Assembly (NCBI GenBank): GCA_028023455.1
Contig: JAQFVV010000112.1
Location: 2,790,001 to 2,854,000, forward strand
Direction of reading: 5' to 3'
Origin: Epiperipatus broadwayi
Lineage: Eukaryota; Onychophora; Udeonychophora; Euonychophora; Peripatidae
Length of the DNA stretch: 64,000 nucleotides
A program made the translations under genes and the position numbers. The notes beneath the pieces are model-generated. The model did not search any database. It was not told the DNA's origin and saw only the letters and a list, made by a program, of their open reading frames with translations. This document shows, piece by piece, positions 1-13,056 of the stretch; position 1 is the first letter of the stretch; the number at the start of each line of letters is the position of its first letter.

Positions 1-1961
1 CTTAAAAAAATTTGGACATTACATGTGTTAAAAGATTATTTTTTTTGAAATATCAAATAAAGAGCAATGTTAACAGAAAGGAGAGTACTGTTCAAATAAT
101 TTGAAATGAAATAATCTTTATTAAAACCAAAATGATGTGAGTATATATATGTTGTCAAGCTAAAGATTTAAAATATCAGATTGTATGTGGATTATAGTTA
201 ATGTTTTTAAAAATTTAGGAATATAGTGATTTTAACAGTCCAATTCATATTACTTAAAAGAATTGTATTTTTTTGGTATACACTGTTCTTTGACAAAAAG
301 ATCAAAAGTGCCATGTCTGTAACTAAAAGTCATTAAAATATGTAATCATTGTTATAGCAACAGGTATCCGAATTTTAGGATACTTGAAATTTTTAAGCCC
401 TTAGCTTGATTATGAAATAAGAATGAAAGATGGCTGTTGCATGAATGGATGCAAAATTGATATTTTTTTATTGTCAGCCAATAATCAAATTTTTTTTTGA
501 GGATATGTTTGGCATTACCATTTAGTAGTCTTTAATTAATTATGTATTTTTAAATCCCTCTGGAGTAGAATTAGGCAAATTAGATTGCTGTAGTCAAATG
601 CCAATTGAATGTGAACTAGGATGTGCCATAGTAAAAGGGTCATGGAATGATTACTATTGCAATACTATATTCTTGTCTCTAACATACTTTGCTTATATAC
701 ACAAATACCAACCTTCTTCTTTGATATCATATGCAGAGAACTTTTTTACAACATAAGGATCACTACTTTCATTCTTTTCACATTGGTTCATAAGATATCA
801 TCTGATCTTTAAGCCCATGTCTCACAAATGTAAAACATTTTTACTAAACAAATCTGCAAAATTAAAATGAGAGATCAAATCCATGCATCGGAGAATATTG
901 GAGTTTGTTTTAATAACTTAGCTATTCTCTTGTGTATTTTTTTTTACTAATTAATAAATGCTATAAAGATTGATTATCTTAACAAATGTAATGCCATTAT
1001 TTAGAATACTAAGAAGTTTTATCATCACCCGATTACTAATTTTTCCACTACATATAAATGGTTTTACATTAAAATTTTGTTATCATCATGTACTTGAATA
1101 CATAAAAAAATACTAAATATAAAGATATATAAAAAAAATGTATTAAAAAAGGGATGCTATTGAGAAAATGGGTAAGAAAAAGATGCATAGAGCATATTTT
1201 AGCAGTAATAAAAGGATAAATGCATTTGGGTGTCTTCTTCGATATGGGCTGAGCAAAGTTTAGAAAACTAGGTTGTACCATCCTAGAAGACTTGATTAAG
1301 ATTTTATGAAAGAGTTTTGGGATACTGTATGTATAATATTTGCGAATTGATTGTAGGTTTAATAAGATATTTTTTAAAAACCAATCGTAATTCTTATTAC
1401 ATTGAAGATTTATTGAACACATAATTTAGATTCTACGATATCTACAATCATAAAAATTTCTCTGAAATCAATTTCATCATTAAGATGTTCTGCCTCTGGA
1501 GTTTTTCAAATTCTTTTGTAAAGAAAGTACCCCTTGGCTATAATGTTTTTTGGACAACCAGATTGAGATTTGGCAATACTTTGTTTGACTTTTATCAAAT
1601 ATTTGGCACTGTATGCTATGGATATTTGTTTTCATATGCTATGAATATTGTTTTTCTTTTTTGATAAGAATGTAACCATTCATATCCGATAATCATTCAC
1701 ACTACCTTTATGCTATGTCTAATGTATGCCTACTTATACGATAAACTCTAATAATAAAACAGATATTGGCAATACTTTCTGCATGCACTCAAGTTTGAAT
1801 GAAGTCTTAACTACATATTTTTCATGTGAAGTTTATCAATATCATTGTTATCTTAATTTACCATATAAAATCTCATTTTGATAATAATTTTTGTAAATAG
1901 TATACCAAATAAAATACTTAATTTTTTACATAATTTCTAAATATTTTATACATGAATATAT
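1..1961. other. AT-rich stretch, no gene recognised
   Basis: I see only AT-rich sequence with short homopolymers. The longest open frame (117 codons, minus strand, 1069-1422) is rich in F, I, L and K, has no recognisable domain and looks like a chance frame in AT-rich DNA. Confidence 0.5.
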
Positions 1962-2864
1962 TGTAACGGGATGGGATTTTAGGAGAAAAGATTTAACCTG
2001 GGGTGATGGAAAATCTCATCAACCCCAAGTAAATACAAAATCAAATAATCAATAATTTATAAAGAATATATAAGTATAAAATATTTAAGGGGAGCATGAG
2101 ATTATAGAATCTCTGTGAGATCATTGAGAGATCAGAAGAGCGTAATTATCCATCAGCATTATCAAAAAATAATTATAAATAATACTAATACTCAAAATAA
2201 ATAATCACTCATCATCAAGAATGATCAATAATATCAACTAAATCAGAATAAAATCAACAGTCCATCTTGTGGTAGGATTTGAACAATAAAAAATAGGAAT
2301 CAACAGTCAACCTTGTGACTGGATTGGAAATGGGTTTTCTGTAGACCAGGCTAACTATTGAGCCTTTACCAGCTTGGGCAATTATTTAACTATTAATTCG
2401 GAGGCACAAACTAAGTGCTCATTCATTAGAATACATAACCAGAAGAATCTAAGCAATAATGCTGGGATATTAAAACATGCTGATCATCATCAATGCTCAG
2501 GCCACTTGTACTGGCCAACTATAAACTTAACTTTTAATAAGACTAAAGTAAAATAAAAGATAGTGCATGGGCTTTAAACAGTATTCCCTTTTGCGTCAAC
2601 CAGGATGATGATTGATCATCTCTGGATGCTTCAAAAGCACTAATTACACATCTCCATTTATATATTCATCCTGTGCACGAATCTAGCAACACAATCTCTA
2701 TTACTGTATGTGACCAAGAGATGATAGAAACAATTTTAACCATTAAATATAAGTTTATTAATAACAAACGAATAAATGATATGTAAGGTCTTATAGGATA
2801 AGGCTCTAATTTTGAAAAGTATACAAAATTATATACACAACTAAAGTTATTACATTGTTTTACA
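1962..2864. repeat. Possible solo LTR (about 0.9 kb)
   Basis: The segment starts TGTAACGGGATGGG and ends GTTTTACA, giving TGTAA...TTACA-like inverted ends as in LTRs. It is flanked by ATAT on both sides, which could be a 4-bp target-site duplication but is weak in this AT-rich context. Base composition is less AT-skewed than the flanks and several AATAAA motifs occur inside. No second copy is present in the window, so the call rests on the ends alone. It could equally be ordinary intergenic DNA. Confidence 0.33.
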
Positions 2865-3502
2865 ATATTTCTCAATTAGTTTCTATAAATGCATATATAT
2901 ATATCCGTACACAAACATGCATTTTATAATATATCAGGCATTCATTTCAATTAACAAAATAATTATAAAAATATGATTAAATTTTATGTGTTATACTTGA
3001 CAAGCATTCATCTATATATGCACACATACATGCATGTGCGGGTAATTTCTAAACATATTTAACTTAACCTACAATAATACATGATTAAGTTTTTAAATTA
3101 TATTTTAAATAATACAGATTATTAAGCTAGGTTTACTAACACATACATAGAATTGCACAGATTATTAACAAATTTAATTTTGTCAAACAATAAATAATAA
3201 TTTTTATAATTAATAATTCCATTTTGAATATACATAAAATTTACATATTTAATCAATATTAAAAAAAATAACTATCAAATTCTATTACAGCTTTCTTTAT
3301 TTCTTTTTTTAAAAAAAAAAGAATAGTCAATTTTTAAGAGATTAGAAAGCTTTTTATCAGGCTATCCCTTAACTAATTATAAACGTCTTTAATTTTGAAA
3401 ATATAGATTTAAAATGTCTTCCCAAATGAATTATTTAAAAACATCTCACTTTTGTTTACACATTTATCTGTGCTTCTTTTCGCATATGTCAACACAGCAG
3501 CA
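2865..3502. other. AT-rich spacer, nothing recognised
   Basis: AT-rich with short TA runs. No coding frame, tRNA-like box or inverted repeat was recognised. Confidence 0.5.
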
Positions 3503-3514
3503 TACATATAACTA

Positions 3515-3615
3515 TTTTTTTTTCCATGTGTCATAGCATTGGCCGGGACGCGAACCCACAACCGTCTGCAACCAACTACTTGCTTGCATGGCGGCTGCGA
3601 TACCTCTCGGCTAAC
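3515..3615 (-). mobile_element. tRNA-derived SINE, copy 1
   Basis: Read on the minus strand this is a short RNA polymerase III type element. An A-box-like TTAGCCGAGAGG (3603-3614) is followed about 45 bases later by a B-box-like GGGTTCGCGTCCC (3545-3557). The element ends TGCTATGACACATG and runs into an A-rich tail (the T run at 3515-3523). A perfect 12-bp duplication TACATATAACTA flanks it (3503-3514 and 3616-3627), as expected for LINE-assisted retroposition. The same 3' end, TGCTATGACACAT, occurs in the copy near 22976, so this is a family. It is too small to encode anything and would depend on a LINE reverse transcriptase. Confidence 0.85.
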
Positions 3616-3627
3616 AACGCAAGACTA

Positions 3628-5651
3628 CATATAACTACTTTATTCAGTTAGTGTTTCTCTTAGGCAAGTTGTTTTTTGGTCAATCCAGACAATTGTCATC
3701 ATCAGGTAAAAGTATATAATTCAGGTATGGTTGGCTTTCTTCCTTTTAGACTTGGATTGGTAAGCTTGAGGTCAGCAAGTTGTTTTCCAGAACACTTTTA
3801 AGGCTATGAATTACAAAGAATCTTGACCCTTTTCCTCCATGTGAATTCAAACTCCACCAGTGAACTGTAGAGCAGCCACTTCCTTGTATTCTTACATCCT
3901 CATGGCACTTCTCTTGATAATTATTCTAACCATCTTTGCAGCTAGCTTTACTGTGGCCATTGTCTATTACAGTTACCAACTCTTCACAAAATATTTTAGC
4001 CAACTTTACAGCTAGCTCTTCTGCAAACTCTTACAAAACTGCAAGCCAAACTTCTCTTCAAAAATCACTATCCAGACTGATTGATATTTTTTTATCAGTC
4101 TTTTTATAAAATCGTCTGAGGTGATAACAACGCCTTGATTGAAAACAGTTTTTATTTTTATCTCTCTAATTCCTTTGAAAACAAGCTTGAAATTTTTATT
4201 AAAGTGTGATATACATGTTTTCACTTAGGGGATTTCTAATAGATAGAGATTGAAATTAATTAAAATTTCAAATATACAATACTTGTTTTTAAATCTCAGA
4301 ATAATAATAATACAATATTTATATTCAGACCTTTTAGAGTTTAATTTATAAAACAATATTTTAAATCAGAGTTATTTATTTATTTCTATTTCAATGAATG
4401 TAGAAAATATCTATTATAATTTTTGTCTGTGTTTATTTCTACTTTTCCTTTATATATTTATGCACACACACTATAATGTGTGCTATGGAATTCAACTGGC
4501 TACAATATATTATTATAATTCATTTGCATTTTATGTGTAAGTAATTTATAATGAAAAAATTAATGTTGGATTATTTTTATTGTCAAGTACTTTTATACAT
4601 TTTGTTACTGATAATAGATTGGAATTATCAGTGTTGGTAAATCATTTTGCTCTAGGAAATGTTACATATAGTAAGTTCTTTCCTTAGGCAGCTGGTGGAG
4701 TAATTAGGATCTAAGTTCTCTCTTAAGACGAGGAGTAATTAGAGTTAAGTGATAGGGCCAAGTGATAGATCTGATATCATTGATAATAATTGGCTCTTGT
4801 TTTCCACCCTTAATGCAATTCATTTTAATTCTTAGAGGGCTATGTCATATCTAGTGATTCCTGTTTAATCATTAAATTTTTTATAGTTAGAGAAAATGAG
4901 CAGTAGAAGAAGAATAAAATGACTATCTTAAAGGAATGATTTTTTTTTTTTTTTTTTAAAAAGGCTCTAAGATGATTGTCTGAAATGATATTCAGAAAAT
5001 GTTCTTAGGCCAATTACTGTTAATTGTTGAATTACACTATATCCCAATGAAGGAATGACTGGTTCTATTTCAAACTACTGCAACACCATCTTTCAATCAA
5101 CTCTTGTAATGTACTTACATAGTTTGGCTATTTACCACAAAAAATTAAGGTACTAATATATCTAGATCACAAGTACAACATAGAATGTTAGTTGTATATC
5201 TTCATCGATCAGCTCCAATTTTCTCCCTGCCATCATGAAATCTTAAAAAACACATGAAATTCTTAATGATTCATGGTTTCACTGCCATACCAATTGAATC
5301 ATGTCAAATATTTCAGTAGAATTAGATTTACTTCTTTAGTTAAAAGCATATATATATTTATTTAACAACAAATATCAACTACTTGAATAAATAAATATTT
5401 TAGAAATCATTCCTGTACAAATAAATAGCTTGGTGCTATGTTAAGAATCTAAATATAAACTCTACTTTCATAAAATTATACCACACACATGGTTTTGGTT
5501 AAAATAAATTGCTGGCAATTAGTCCAACAATAAAATAAAGTCTAGTATGGCATGTTGCATACAAAGCAGGGATTTTCAGTGAGTTAGCTTCTATCTTTTT
5601 ATCAGGTTTCTGTCCTGTCAGTTTTTCCTCTGTTCTTTTATATCTGTATCA
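3628..5651. other. AT-rich stretch, no gene recognised
   Basis: There are short open frames only, with no domain. A long T run lies at 4939-4957. No inverted repeat or tRNA-like head stood out. Confidence 0.45.
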
Positions 5652-5756
5652 TTAAAACAGGCAAAACTGTCTATACGTATTGCCACTCAATGCAACCCGG
5701 AGTCATCAATGGATGCACTGAGTGGCAATACATATAGAGCGTTTGGCCTGTTTTAA
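5652..5756. mobile_element. Palindromic MITE (105 bp)
   Basis: The two ends are near-perfect inverted repeats of about 43 bases: the left arm starts TTAAAACAGGCAAAAC and the right arm reads back as TTAAAACAGGCCAAAC, continuing through the shared TATTGCCACTCA. The loop holds GTCATCAATGGATGCA, a motif also seen inside the larger inverted-repeat elements near 42.6, 46.3 and 60.9 kb. There is no coding capacity. The parent transposase family is unknown. Confidence 0.75.
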
Positions 5757-8346
5757 TAACAGTTAAGAGCAAGCATAAGAAATGGTGATCATGTGATGTT
5801 TATACCTGTCTCATATGAGATCAGATTTAGGAATTTATTATCGTTAATGGATTAATTTTCCAAATATATCTGTGATTGATCTCTGGAGTTTAAAAGCTTG
5901 CTCTCAAAAATTCCATTACAGTTCTTGTTTAGAAAACAATCTGAATTCAAAATTTGCTGTTACACTAATCATTATTTAAAAAATGATATTGTTTACATAT
6001 ATCTGGTTATTCAAAATATATTGTTTTCATCATAAGATACCTTTATTTAATATATAAATATCACATCAATAAATATTTCCCTGTATGGAGAATTTCATAT
6101 ATCAGTAGACTGAGTTTGAACCCAGAATCAGTTTGCAAGCTAAGATATACACATATATAAGAGATGGCTAAACTTTCCTTCAAATAAATATGAAAATAGA
6201 ATTGTTAATGAAATTCAACAAAAACATGATTAAATATTATTAACCAATATGACGATGATGATTTGTAAGTACTCACAAAAATATTTTGTTTTTCACTTTC
6301 AATAAAAATAAAACTCGGGCACAAATCTTTTATAAAGAAAATTTACTCTTGGAAAAGTTTTAAAGAAACAATCATTAATTATTACAACCATCCCTGCATT
6401 CCCTTAGTGGATTGCATGATTTCTCAGGACTGGATATTAACCAGCATATGTGTGTAGAAAGCATAACATTTGGATTGAGTTAGAAACAAACTAAATGGAT
6501 TAATAGAGAAGTATATAACAATTTATTAATAATGAATAAATGAAAACTGTTGCTTATATACTGTCAACTATTAACACACATAAAATATTAAATATAATTT
6601 AAAAGATACTTTAAAGTCATAGTATTTTATATTGATAAGATCTTACCACCTTAAATGTTGAAACAGTCACAAACCATGGTTTTTGCTGATATCGTTCTTT
6701 TAAATAAATTTCCAGTGGTATTTACTAATTCCTCGAAAGATGGCGATTCTTTGGCAGTAGTAATGTTAGAGAGTAAATGCAACAGCACTGGTGATATTAT
6801 ATGGGGTATAATATCAGTAGATCTTAGATAGTTCAAACATTGTTCCTTTCGTCCTTGACAGCATTATAAAAGCATTGCATATACTGGTTTTGCAAACCTT
6901 ATTTGTTTCTGGATCTGATTGCATTTTCCAGACATTGTGGCAGGTATGGTTTTTTGGTTACCTAACCCCACATAGTAGATAGATTTCTTCTAAATAAAAT
7001 CATCATACTGACTTATAACTGGAGTATTGAAAAATACTTTAAAGCCAGCATAATATGGTACAAATTATTGTTGAAAATACTTAACCAGCGGTTGTTTTTT
7101 TCTTCGGTGATCAATGCAACACTTTCAAAAGTAGATTATACTGGTATGCAAAGCAATATAGAATCAGACTGCTGCATTTCTGAAATTAGAATAATGCCTA
7201 ATTTTTTTATACATAAGTGAAATAAAAGAAGAGAAAAAAAAAAGCTTTTCGTTTTTTATTTACATTTCGTTAAGATAGAAAAAGAAAAATTCATTGCTGA
7301 TCTTTACATTTTTAATTATAACTTAAATTATCAATTCCAAAATTTTTAATATATTTAGTTTTGCCATCAAGTTTTACTGTGAAATGGACAGGTTGTTTAA
7401 TTAAAATTCCATTAAATAAGGTTCAAATTTAGATTTTTTTTTTTTTAAAAAATGCAATTCAAATTCTTTTGCATATCAAAAGCAGTTTTTCCTCTTCCTT
7501 TACAATTTATCATTATTTCATATATTACAAAGCAAATTTATAAAATGTGACAAAATGCATAAACCAATTCTTTGAATTTTTTTAGGCATCTTACTCAAGT
7601 GACACACGCACACACATGTAAATAGTTTATATAATTTTTGAGTCAGTTCACTTGTGTTTTATAAAACACTTTCTCTCTGCACTGTAGTATAAACCGATCT
7701 TGGCTGCATTGGATTTGTTACAACTACAATATGTACATATTTTATATTTCTTGATATAATTAATTTACAAACACTAAAAACTAATTGAATATCTGGAAAA
7801 AAATCTTTAAAACTTTACAGCTGTATTCTGATTCAAACTTTGATCATAAATGTGGTAGACATACATTAGTTATCAGTATTAACCTTTCATAAAATATTTT
7901 CTGGGATAACTTGATGACTTCTTGATCAAGTATTAAAAAGATATTTTAATTGTTCTCTCACAGCTTACTGTATGATTATCGAACCACTCATTCCACAGGA
8001 AGCAATGACTACAACATTGAAAAATGTATAAATAATGCTGTAATTAAGGGCTGCAGTGTCAAGAATGGGACATCCACTGTAATATATGTTATATTCGGAT
8101 ACTCATAAAAATTTTCACAGTAATTAATTCTACATTTTATTTATACTAGATGCAAATAAAAATCTCAATTTTTTTAAAAATGGCACATCCATGTTATACC
8201 TATGACTTAGATCAAATCCAGCCAAAGTAATTTTATTTTTTTCAAAAGGCTTAAGATTTTTTCTCCCAAATTTTCAATCCAATGTTAATCCAAGATTGGT
8301 GGGTAAATGGGTATCTACTTGTTTTTAACTAGAAATAAAGGAAAAT
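5757..8346. other. AT-rich stretch, no gene recognised
   Basis: Only short frames are open. A tRNA-like TTTGAACCCAG near 6117 may mark an old SINE on the minus strand, but no clear A box or duplication could be paired with it. Confidence 0.4.
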
Positions 8347-8500
8347 GGTTCTATGATGTACTTGATTTAATGTTACTTATGAGAAGCAGCCAAATACACC
8401 TAATTCAAGTAACGATTACTCTCTTGCAAAAAATTAAGATATCCCACTTAACAGATACAAGATTTTATTAGTATGAAAAATAACAATAATTTATAAACAG

Positions 8501-9291
8501 TGTAGTGTTTTGTATAAAATGGCGGACATGTTTGTGCACTCCAGAAAAAACTAGAATGTATTCGAGAGGTTGTTTTAGATCGCACGCTGATAGCTGTGAA
8601 ATTTAATTAAGGCATTGACATAATGACGATTGACTTCCAAGAGATATTTGCTGATTGCAAATATTTCTGGATAAGAGATGATACCTTATTGGACGGTGTA
8701 TTAATCGTTACAGTTGTCAGCAAGCAATAGAATATTGGGTAACATCTACGCAGGGCAGCAATTAGAGGACAACTCCAGTAGAGAGCAGTCACGCAGTAGT
8801 TGAGTAGCAGTATTGGAGTAGATGTCGGTTTAACACCAGCAGAGATATCTCGCGTTAGTGCTTGCGGTTAATGACCAGTGCCCAGTGGAAATGTAGTTCA
8901 CGGGTGTAGCTGAAAGAGACCACAGCTGAGAAGAGCATTAGTTGCATAGAAGAGCATTAGTTGCCGAGAAGAGCATTAGTTGCAGAGAAGAGTATTAGTT
9001 GCAGAGTAGGGCATTAGTTGCAGAGTAGAAGCATTCATTGCAGAGCAGAGCATTAGTTGCAGAGTAGAAACATTTGTTGCAGAGCAGAACATTAGTTGCA
9101 GAGTAGAAGCATTCGTTGCAGAGCAAGGCATTCGTTGCAAAATAGACCATTCATTGGAGAGCACTCGTTGGAAAAGAACGGCGTGGGAATTGCAATTACG
9201 TAAAGTAGAGAGTTGTTGCAGACTCTTCGCTATTCTGATTACTTAATAACATCGTGTCCTAATGTATATAGATGTGCATATGGATACTTCA
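8501..9291. mobile_element. Probable solo LTR nested in the gypsy 3' LTR
   Basis: A 791-bp insertion begins TGTAGTGTTTTG and ends ATACTTCA, the TG...CA ends of an LTR. AACAG is duplicated on both sides (8496-8500 and 9292-9296), a 5-bp target site as made by gypsy-type integrases. It has a TATA-like TGTATAAAATGG near its left end and no coding frame. The absence of a second LTR or an interior suggests recombination between two LTRs left this one. It is more GC-rich than its surroundings and carries a minisatellite at 8928-9175. The orientation is not settled. Confidence 0.75.
8928..9175. repeat. 20-21-bp minisatellite inside the solo LTR
   Basis: About twelve imperfect copies of a unit like GAGCATTAGTTGCAGAGTAG follow each other. 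Some pairs share a higher-order period near 41 bases (AGAAGCATTCGTTGCAGAGC alternating with AGCATTAGTTGCAGAGTAG). A 62-codon frame on the minus strand here is only a by-product of the repeat. Confidence 0.9.
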
Positions 9292-9929
9292 AACAGAATT
9301 ATCATTAGTTCTACTAGCGCCTGTAAGGCTTACAAAAATAATAAGACAGGTATAGTCTATAATTATCCTAGGTCGTTCATTGGTACCTTCTGTACCGGTC
9401 AAAACATGTTTATCCATCTAACATGAGCTGGAACTCACAAAATGTACTTCAAACCCAGTCAAGCTCAAGATTTAGGTCAGGGACCAGCATGAATTCGAAC
9501 CCACTCTCTAAGCCCCAGATCAAACACCTAATGAATAACATAGTAGTGATGGCAGAAGAGAATTAATTTTAATCCGGCCGACTAGCAAAGCTGAGCAAAA
9601 CAATGAGACATCTGTTAACTATGACTAAACTAAAATATATATAAGCAGGCTTTACTTTTGGAAGTGGAGAAAAGAAGGAATTCGAACTACTCAAATAAGT
9701 TAGACAATAAAATATATTTTAATATACTGACAAATTATTATACATTTATAAATTAAGTACATTAGTATGTGCGTGAATGAGCAAGCGGTAGATAATTACA
9801 TAGTGTCATTCACACTATTATTTCTCATATGCTCTTTATTAGCTAAATAATATATTACAAATAAACACACATCTTTGGTGGGTCCAATATTAAGATGCCA
9901 ATCGGTTATTAGAAAGAAGTTACATAAAA

Positions 9930-10210
9930 TTGCTATCAACGCTTTGATTTACGGTTCAGAAACGTGGTGACTAGCATATATTTTTCTAGGAGCATTCCGA
10001 AATTCATTATACATATGATATAAACTATTTTCACGCCATTGAGGTCATGAAAATAAACAAAATACATTTGAAAGATTATATTTGAATCTATGACATTTAA
10101 TGAAAAATTATTTTAACAATAGTAAGACGAATGCTTTATTTTCCCCAAGGCATATATACTCTTAAATACAGAAATAAGTTACGATGGTGGGACTGTATAA
10201 GACTGAAATA
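9930..10210 (+). pseudogene. Possible LINE reverse-transcriptase scrap
   Basis: The plus strand reads ALIYGSETW near 9938-9970, a motif common after the RT core of RTE and related LINEs. It is followed at some distance by LRWWDCI near 10180, also usual in that C-terminal region. Frames are broken between the two and nothing else of a LINE is visible. Chance similarity cannot be excluded. Confidence 0.3.
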
Positions 10211-10389
10211 AATTTAATTAATAATGTAGAAGTAATTGGAATATATATATATATTAAGCAGAGCACAATTTTAATACTAGAGCATTAAGACTGGGTCATG
10301 AAGCAAAATAAATAATAAATATGAAGAAGTTTGCAGTGCTGACATAATAGCCTAAAAATAACTAAGAGGAAAAGGTGCTTCTGGATGAG

Positions 10390-10590
10390 AATGAAGCGGA
10401 TGGGCATAGCATGTGCCAGACTTAGGGAATCACCGCCAGAGATGTTTTTTGTACGAAGAAAGTGGATGAGCATAGCGTGTGTCAAACTTAGGGATCACCA
10501 CCAGAGGCCTTTTTATATGAAGAAAGTAGATATGCATAGCATGGGCCAAACTTACGGGATCACCGCCAGAGGCATTTTATACAGAATAAA
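10390..10590. repeat. Minisatellite, three copies of about 66 bp
   Basis: Three successive units share GCATAGC, GCCA(G/A)ACTTA, GGGATCACCGCCAGAG and a T-rich end. A 96-codon plus-strand frame (10385-10675) crosses it, but the period drifts with one-base indels and no protein family is recognisable. I read it as a DNA repeat, not a gene. Confidence 0.8.
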
Positions 10591-12900
10591 TGTGATTCCA
10601 GATAGCTCAACTATCTACGGAACGAGGTATGAGAAGAAATCTATGGGCTCAAACTTGTCGCAACCCCCAGATTAGAAGCACATATATATAAAACACGAAG
10701 ATTGGCCAAATGTCGGTAACGCAGTACGAATGATAAATGTCACTAACGACATTGGAAAAGTTTTACTGCTTTAAAAATAAATTACCCTTGTTTGAATACT
10801 ATAATTTATATAAATAATATGCTATGCCACTATAATATATATAGAGAGATTTCATTTAATAAAATATACATGAAGATTTTATTTAGTAAAAGAAACATTA
10901 AGATTTACCCCCATCCCTTTTCTGTTATTTAAAATAAATCAATCCCACCTTCATTGATTTTACAATAAATGACATATATAAGTACTTTATTTGATATTTT
11001 AAGCATAGACTATTTTAAGAGTATAGAAAAAAAAATAACTAGCAGTTATATAGAAAACAAATGATCGGTCACCTTTTCAGAAATGAATAAATAATATTTT
11101 AAAATTTCAAAGTGTTAATTAGCCAAAGTTGTGGATTCTCCCTGGTTAGAAAATCCAGAGTTAAACAAATACATTTTTATCATCAATAAAATGTTGACTC
11201 GAAAACAATCTGGCAAGTATGTTAATTAATAAAGCATTATATTTTTACGGGACATTAATAACCTTGATGCATGAAGGTTTACTTAAAAGAAAGAAAAGTT
11301 TTTAGAAATTCACTTATCAGATTGTTTGAGATTGGCAAATTAATAACAAAAATAGACATAAATTCAAGTAATAAATAACTAAATAATTGACCACACCAAA
11401 GTTAAGAAAAGTTAGAGCATATGAGATAGGATTAAATTTATAAAATTATTTAAGAGCAAATTACATTTACATAAAAAAAAACAAAGTTAAATAAAACATG
11501 AGAAATCTTGATAGTAGAATTAGGTTAGATTTAGTTTGCAGTGACGGCTTGAAAAGTTACCTGGCAATTTTTTAAGAGTCCAATTTAAAAGATTGCATGT
11601 GCATGGCAATTGAAATGCAAGTTCTCCTGTGGCAGCAAGCTTCTATTAGCACACTAAAGTTCTTAGGTCGGGCTTTTACTTCACTCTTGGGCAGCAGGAT
11701 GATACGGCCATGTAAGATGATGACCCAATTGGGCCGAGAAGCATGGTGGATTTATTACTACATTTTAAGTTTCAAGCGACATGTAATATGTTTACAATCA
11801 GTTCTCTCAATAGTGGCTAATCTAATCTGTTCTCAAAATTCAGCCATTTTATACTTTTTCTTTATCGGTTGTTTTTGAAGATGCAACAGTAAGATAACGT
11901 CCAAAATAAATTCAAATCTATTTCCAGATTAGAAATAGATTTGACAACATGTTTTTAACAAAAGTATCTCTAATCTTAATCCCATTTTAAGTAAAAACTT
12001 TAATTAAAAATATCTTCCCCAGATTAAAACAATAGTGTTTCCAACCCTTAATTATTTTTAGACAATCAACTGTAGCATCTTCCATATTGGATTTTATAAA
12101 AATATACAGTTTAATAGAAAAAGTACTTTAAAAAGAAAAAGTTTAAAAATTGATATATAATAAAATATTTAAAATCAATATTGTTAGTAAGTTTTTGCTC
12201 CTATATATATTTGAATCGCACCTATAATACTTTAATAAAAAAAGAACTAATAATTAATAATAGAATTAATAATCATAAAATTAATAATAAAATGTTATTG
12301 AAAGTTAAAATTGATAAATTTAGGCACGCATTTCAAATATATACATAACATATATATATATATACATGACAAAAGGAGCGGGATAAGATATAGTATTTAA
12401 ATATAGGTTAGTAGGTAGAAACATGAAGCACAATCTTAAGCTAAGATTGACTGCTTCACTTCAGACCCAAATATCTGGTTCACCTCCCATCATTGGTCCT
12501 GTTCTGAATTCACGCTACACTTTAGTCTCTCAGAAAATCAGGACTGACACTAATCTGTCCTTTCTCTGCTAGATTATATCTACTCTTTGTTCTATTGTTT
12601 ATTCCTTATCAATTTTAATCACCAAATTATTCTGGGCTTATTTCTGAACTAATTAATTAAATTGTTCTTTACCTTTTTAATCCTTTGTTTAATTAATTAT
12701 TTATTCGGATCTTCCATCTTGTTTTACACCTTGCTTTTTATAAAATATCTATATGAAAAACCATTTGTAATTTCTAATTTTCATTTTTATTAAATCTACT
12801 CATTTACTTTCACATGTAATTATTTAACACTTTTGACTTCTGGAGTACACACAGTTTCAAACGTATTTTTTCTTAATATTAATCGTACTACAACATAACA

Positions 12901-12917
12901 ATTCCTCCCCCGCTCCA
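12901..12917 (-). promoter_or_regulatory. Polypurine tract of the gypsy element
   Basis: On the minus strand GGAGCGGGGGAGGAAT directly precedes the first base of the 3' LTR (TGTTATG). A purine run in this position primes plus-strand DNA synthesis in Ty3/gypsy elements. Confidence 0.85.
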
Positions 12918-13056
12918 GAAGTTACAATTTATCCATCTTATACATATTCTTTTAGGTACAAAGGTCTTTTTTTACATCATATTGGTATAGGTAATTTCCT
13001 CTTTTCAATCTGTATTTTATCCTTTTCAACCGCATCTTCTTCGATGTCGGTCAGTA

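Larger units (their letters stand above)
9391..12458. mobile_element. 3.07-kb TG...CA insertion in the gypsy 3' LTR
   Basis: This segment interrupts the gypsy LTR and is absent from its partner at 16835-17519, so it is a later insertion. It starts TGTACCGGTCAAAAC and ends GACTGCTTCA, with CTTC repeated at both edges (9387-9390 and 12459-12462), consistent with a 4-bp target duplication. The ends share only TG and an inner GTCAA as inverted repeat. I could not find a repeated LTR at its two ends, so it may be a long solo LTR, a non-autonomous element or a DNA transposon. No protein is encoded. It holds a 66-bp minisatellite (10390-10590) and a possible LINE scrap (9930-10210). Confidence 0.6.
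8352..12900 (-). repeat. 3' LTR of the gypsy element, in three pieces
   Basis: 8352-8500 matches 16835-16984. 9292-9390 matches the next stretch of the 5' LTR. 12463-12900 matches 17081-17519, ending ACATAACA. The breaks are clean and each is accompanied by a short target-site duplication: AACAG for the first insertion and CTTC for the second. Confidence 0.9.

Noticed and set aside
1069-1422. 117-codon open frame on the minus strand
   Set aside because: The composition is that of AT-rich DNA (F, I, L, K, Y), there is no domain and no exon-like context.
8928-9175. CRISPR-like array
   Set aside because: The units are contiguous, imperfect and without unique spacers. It is a minisatellite in a eukaryotic LTR.
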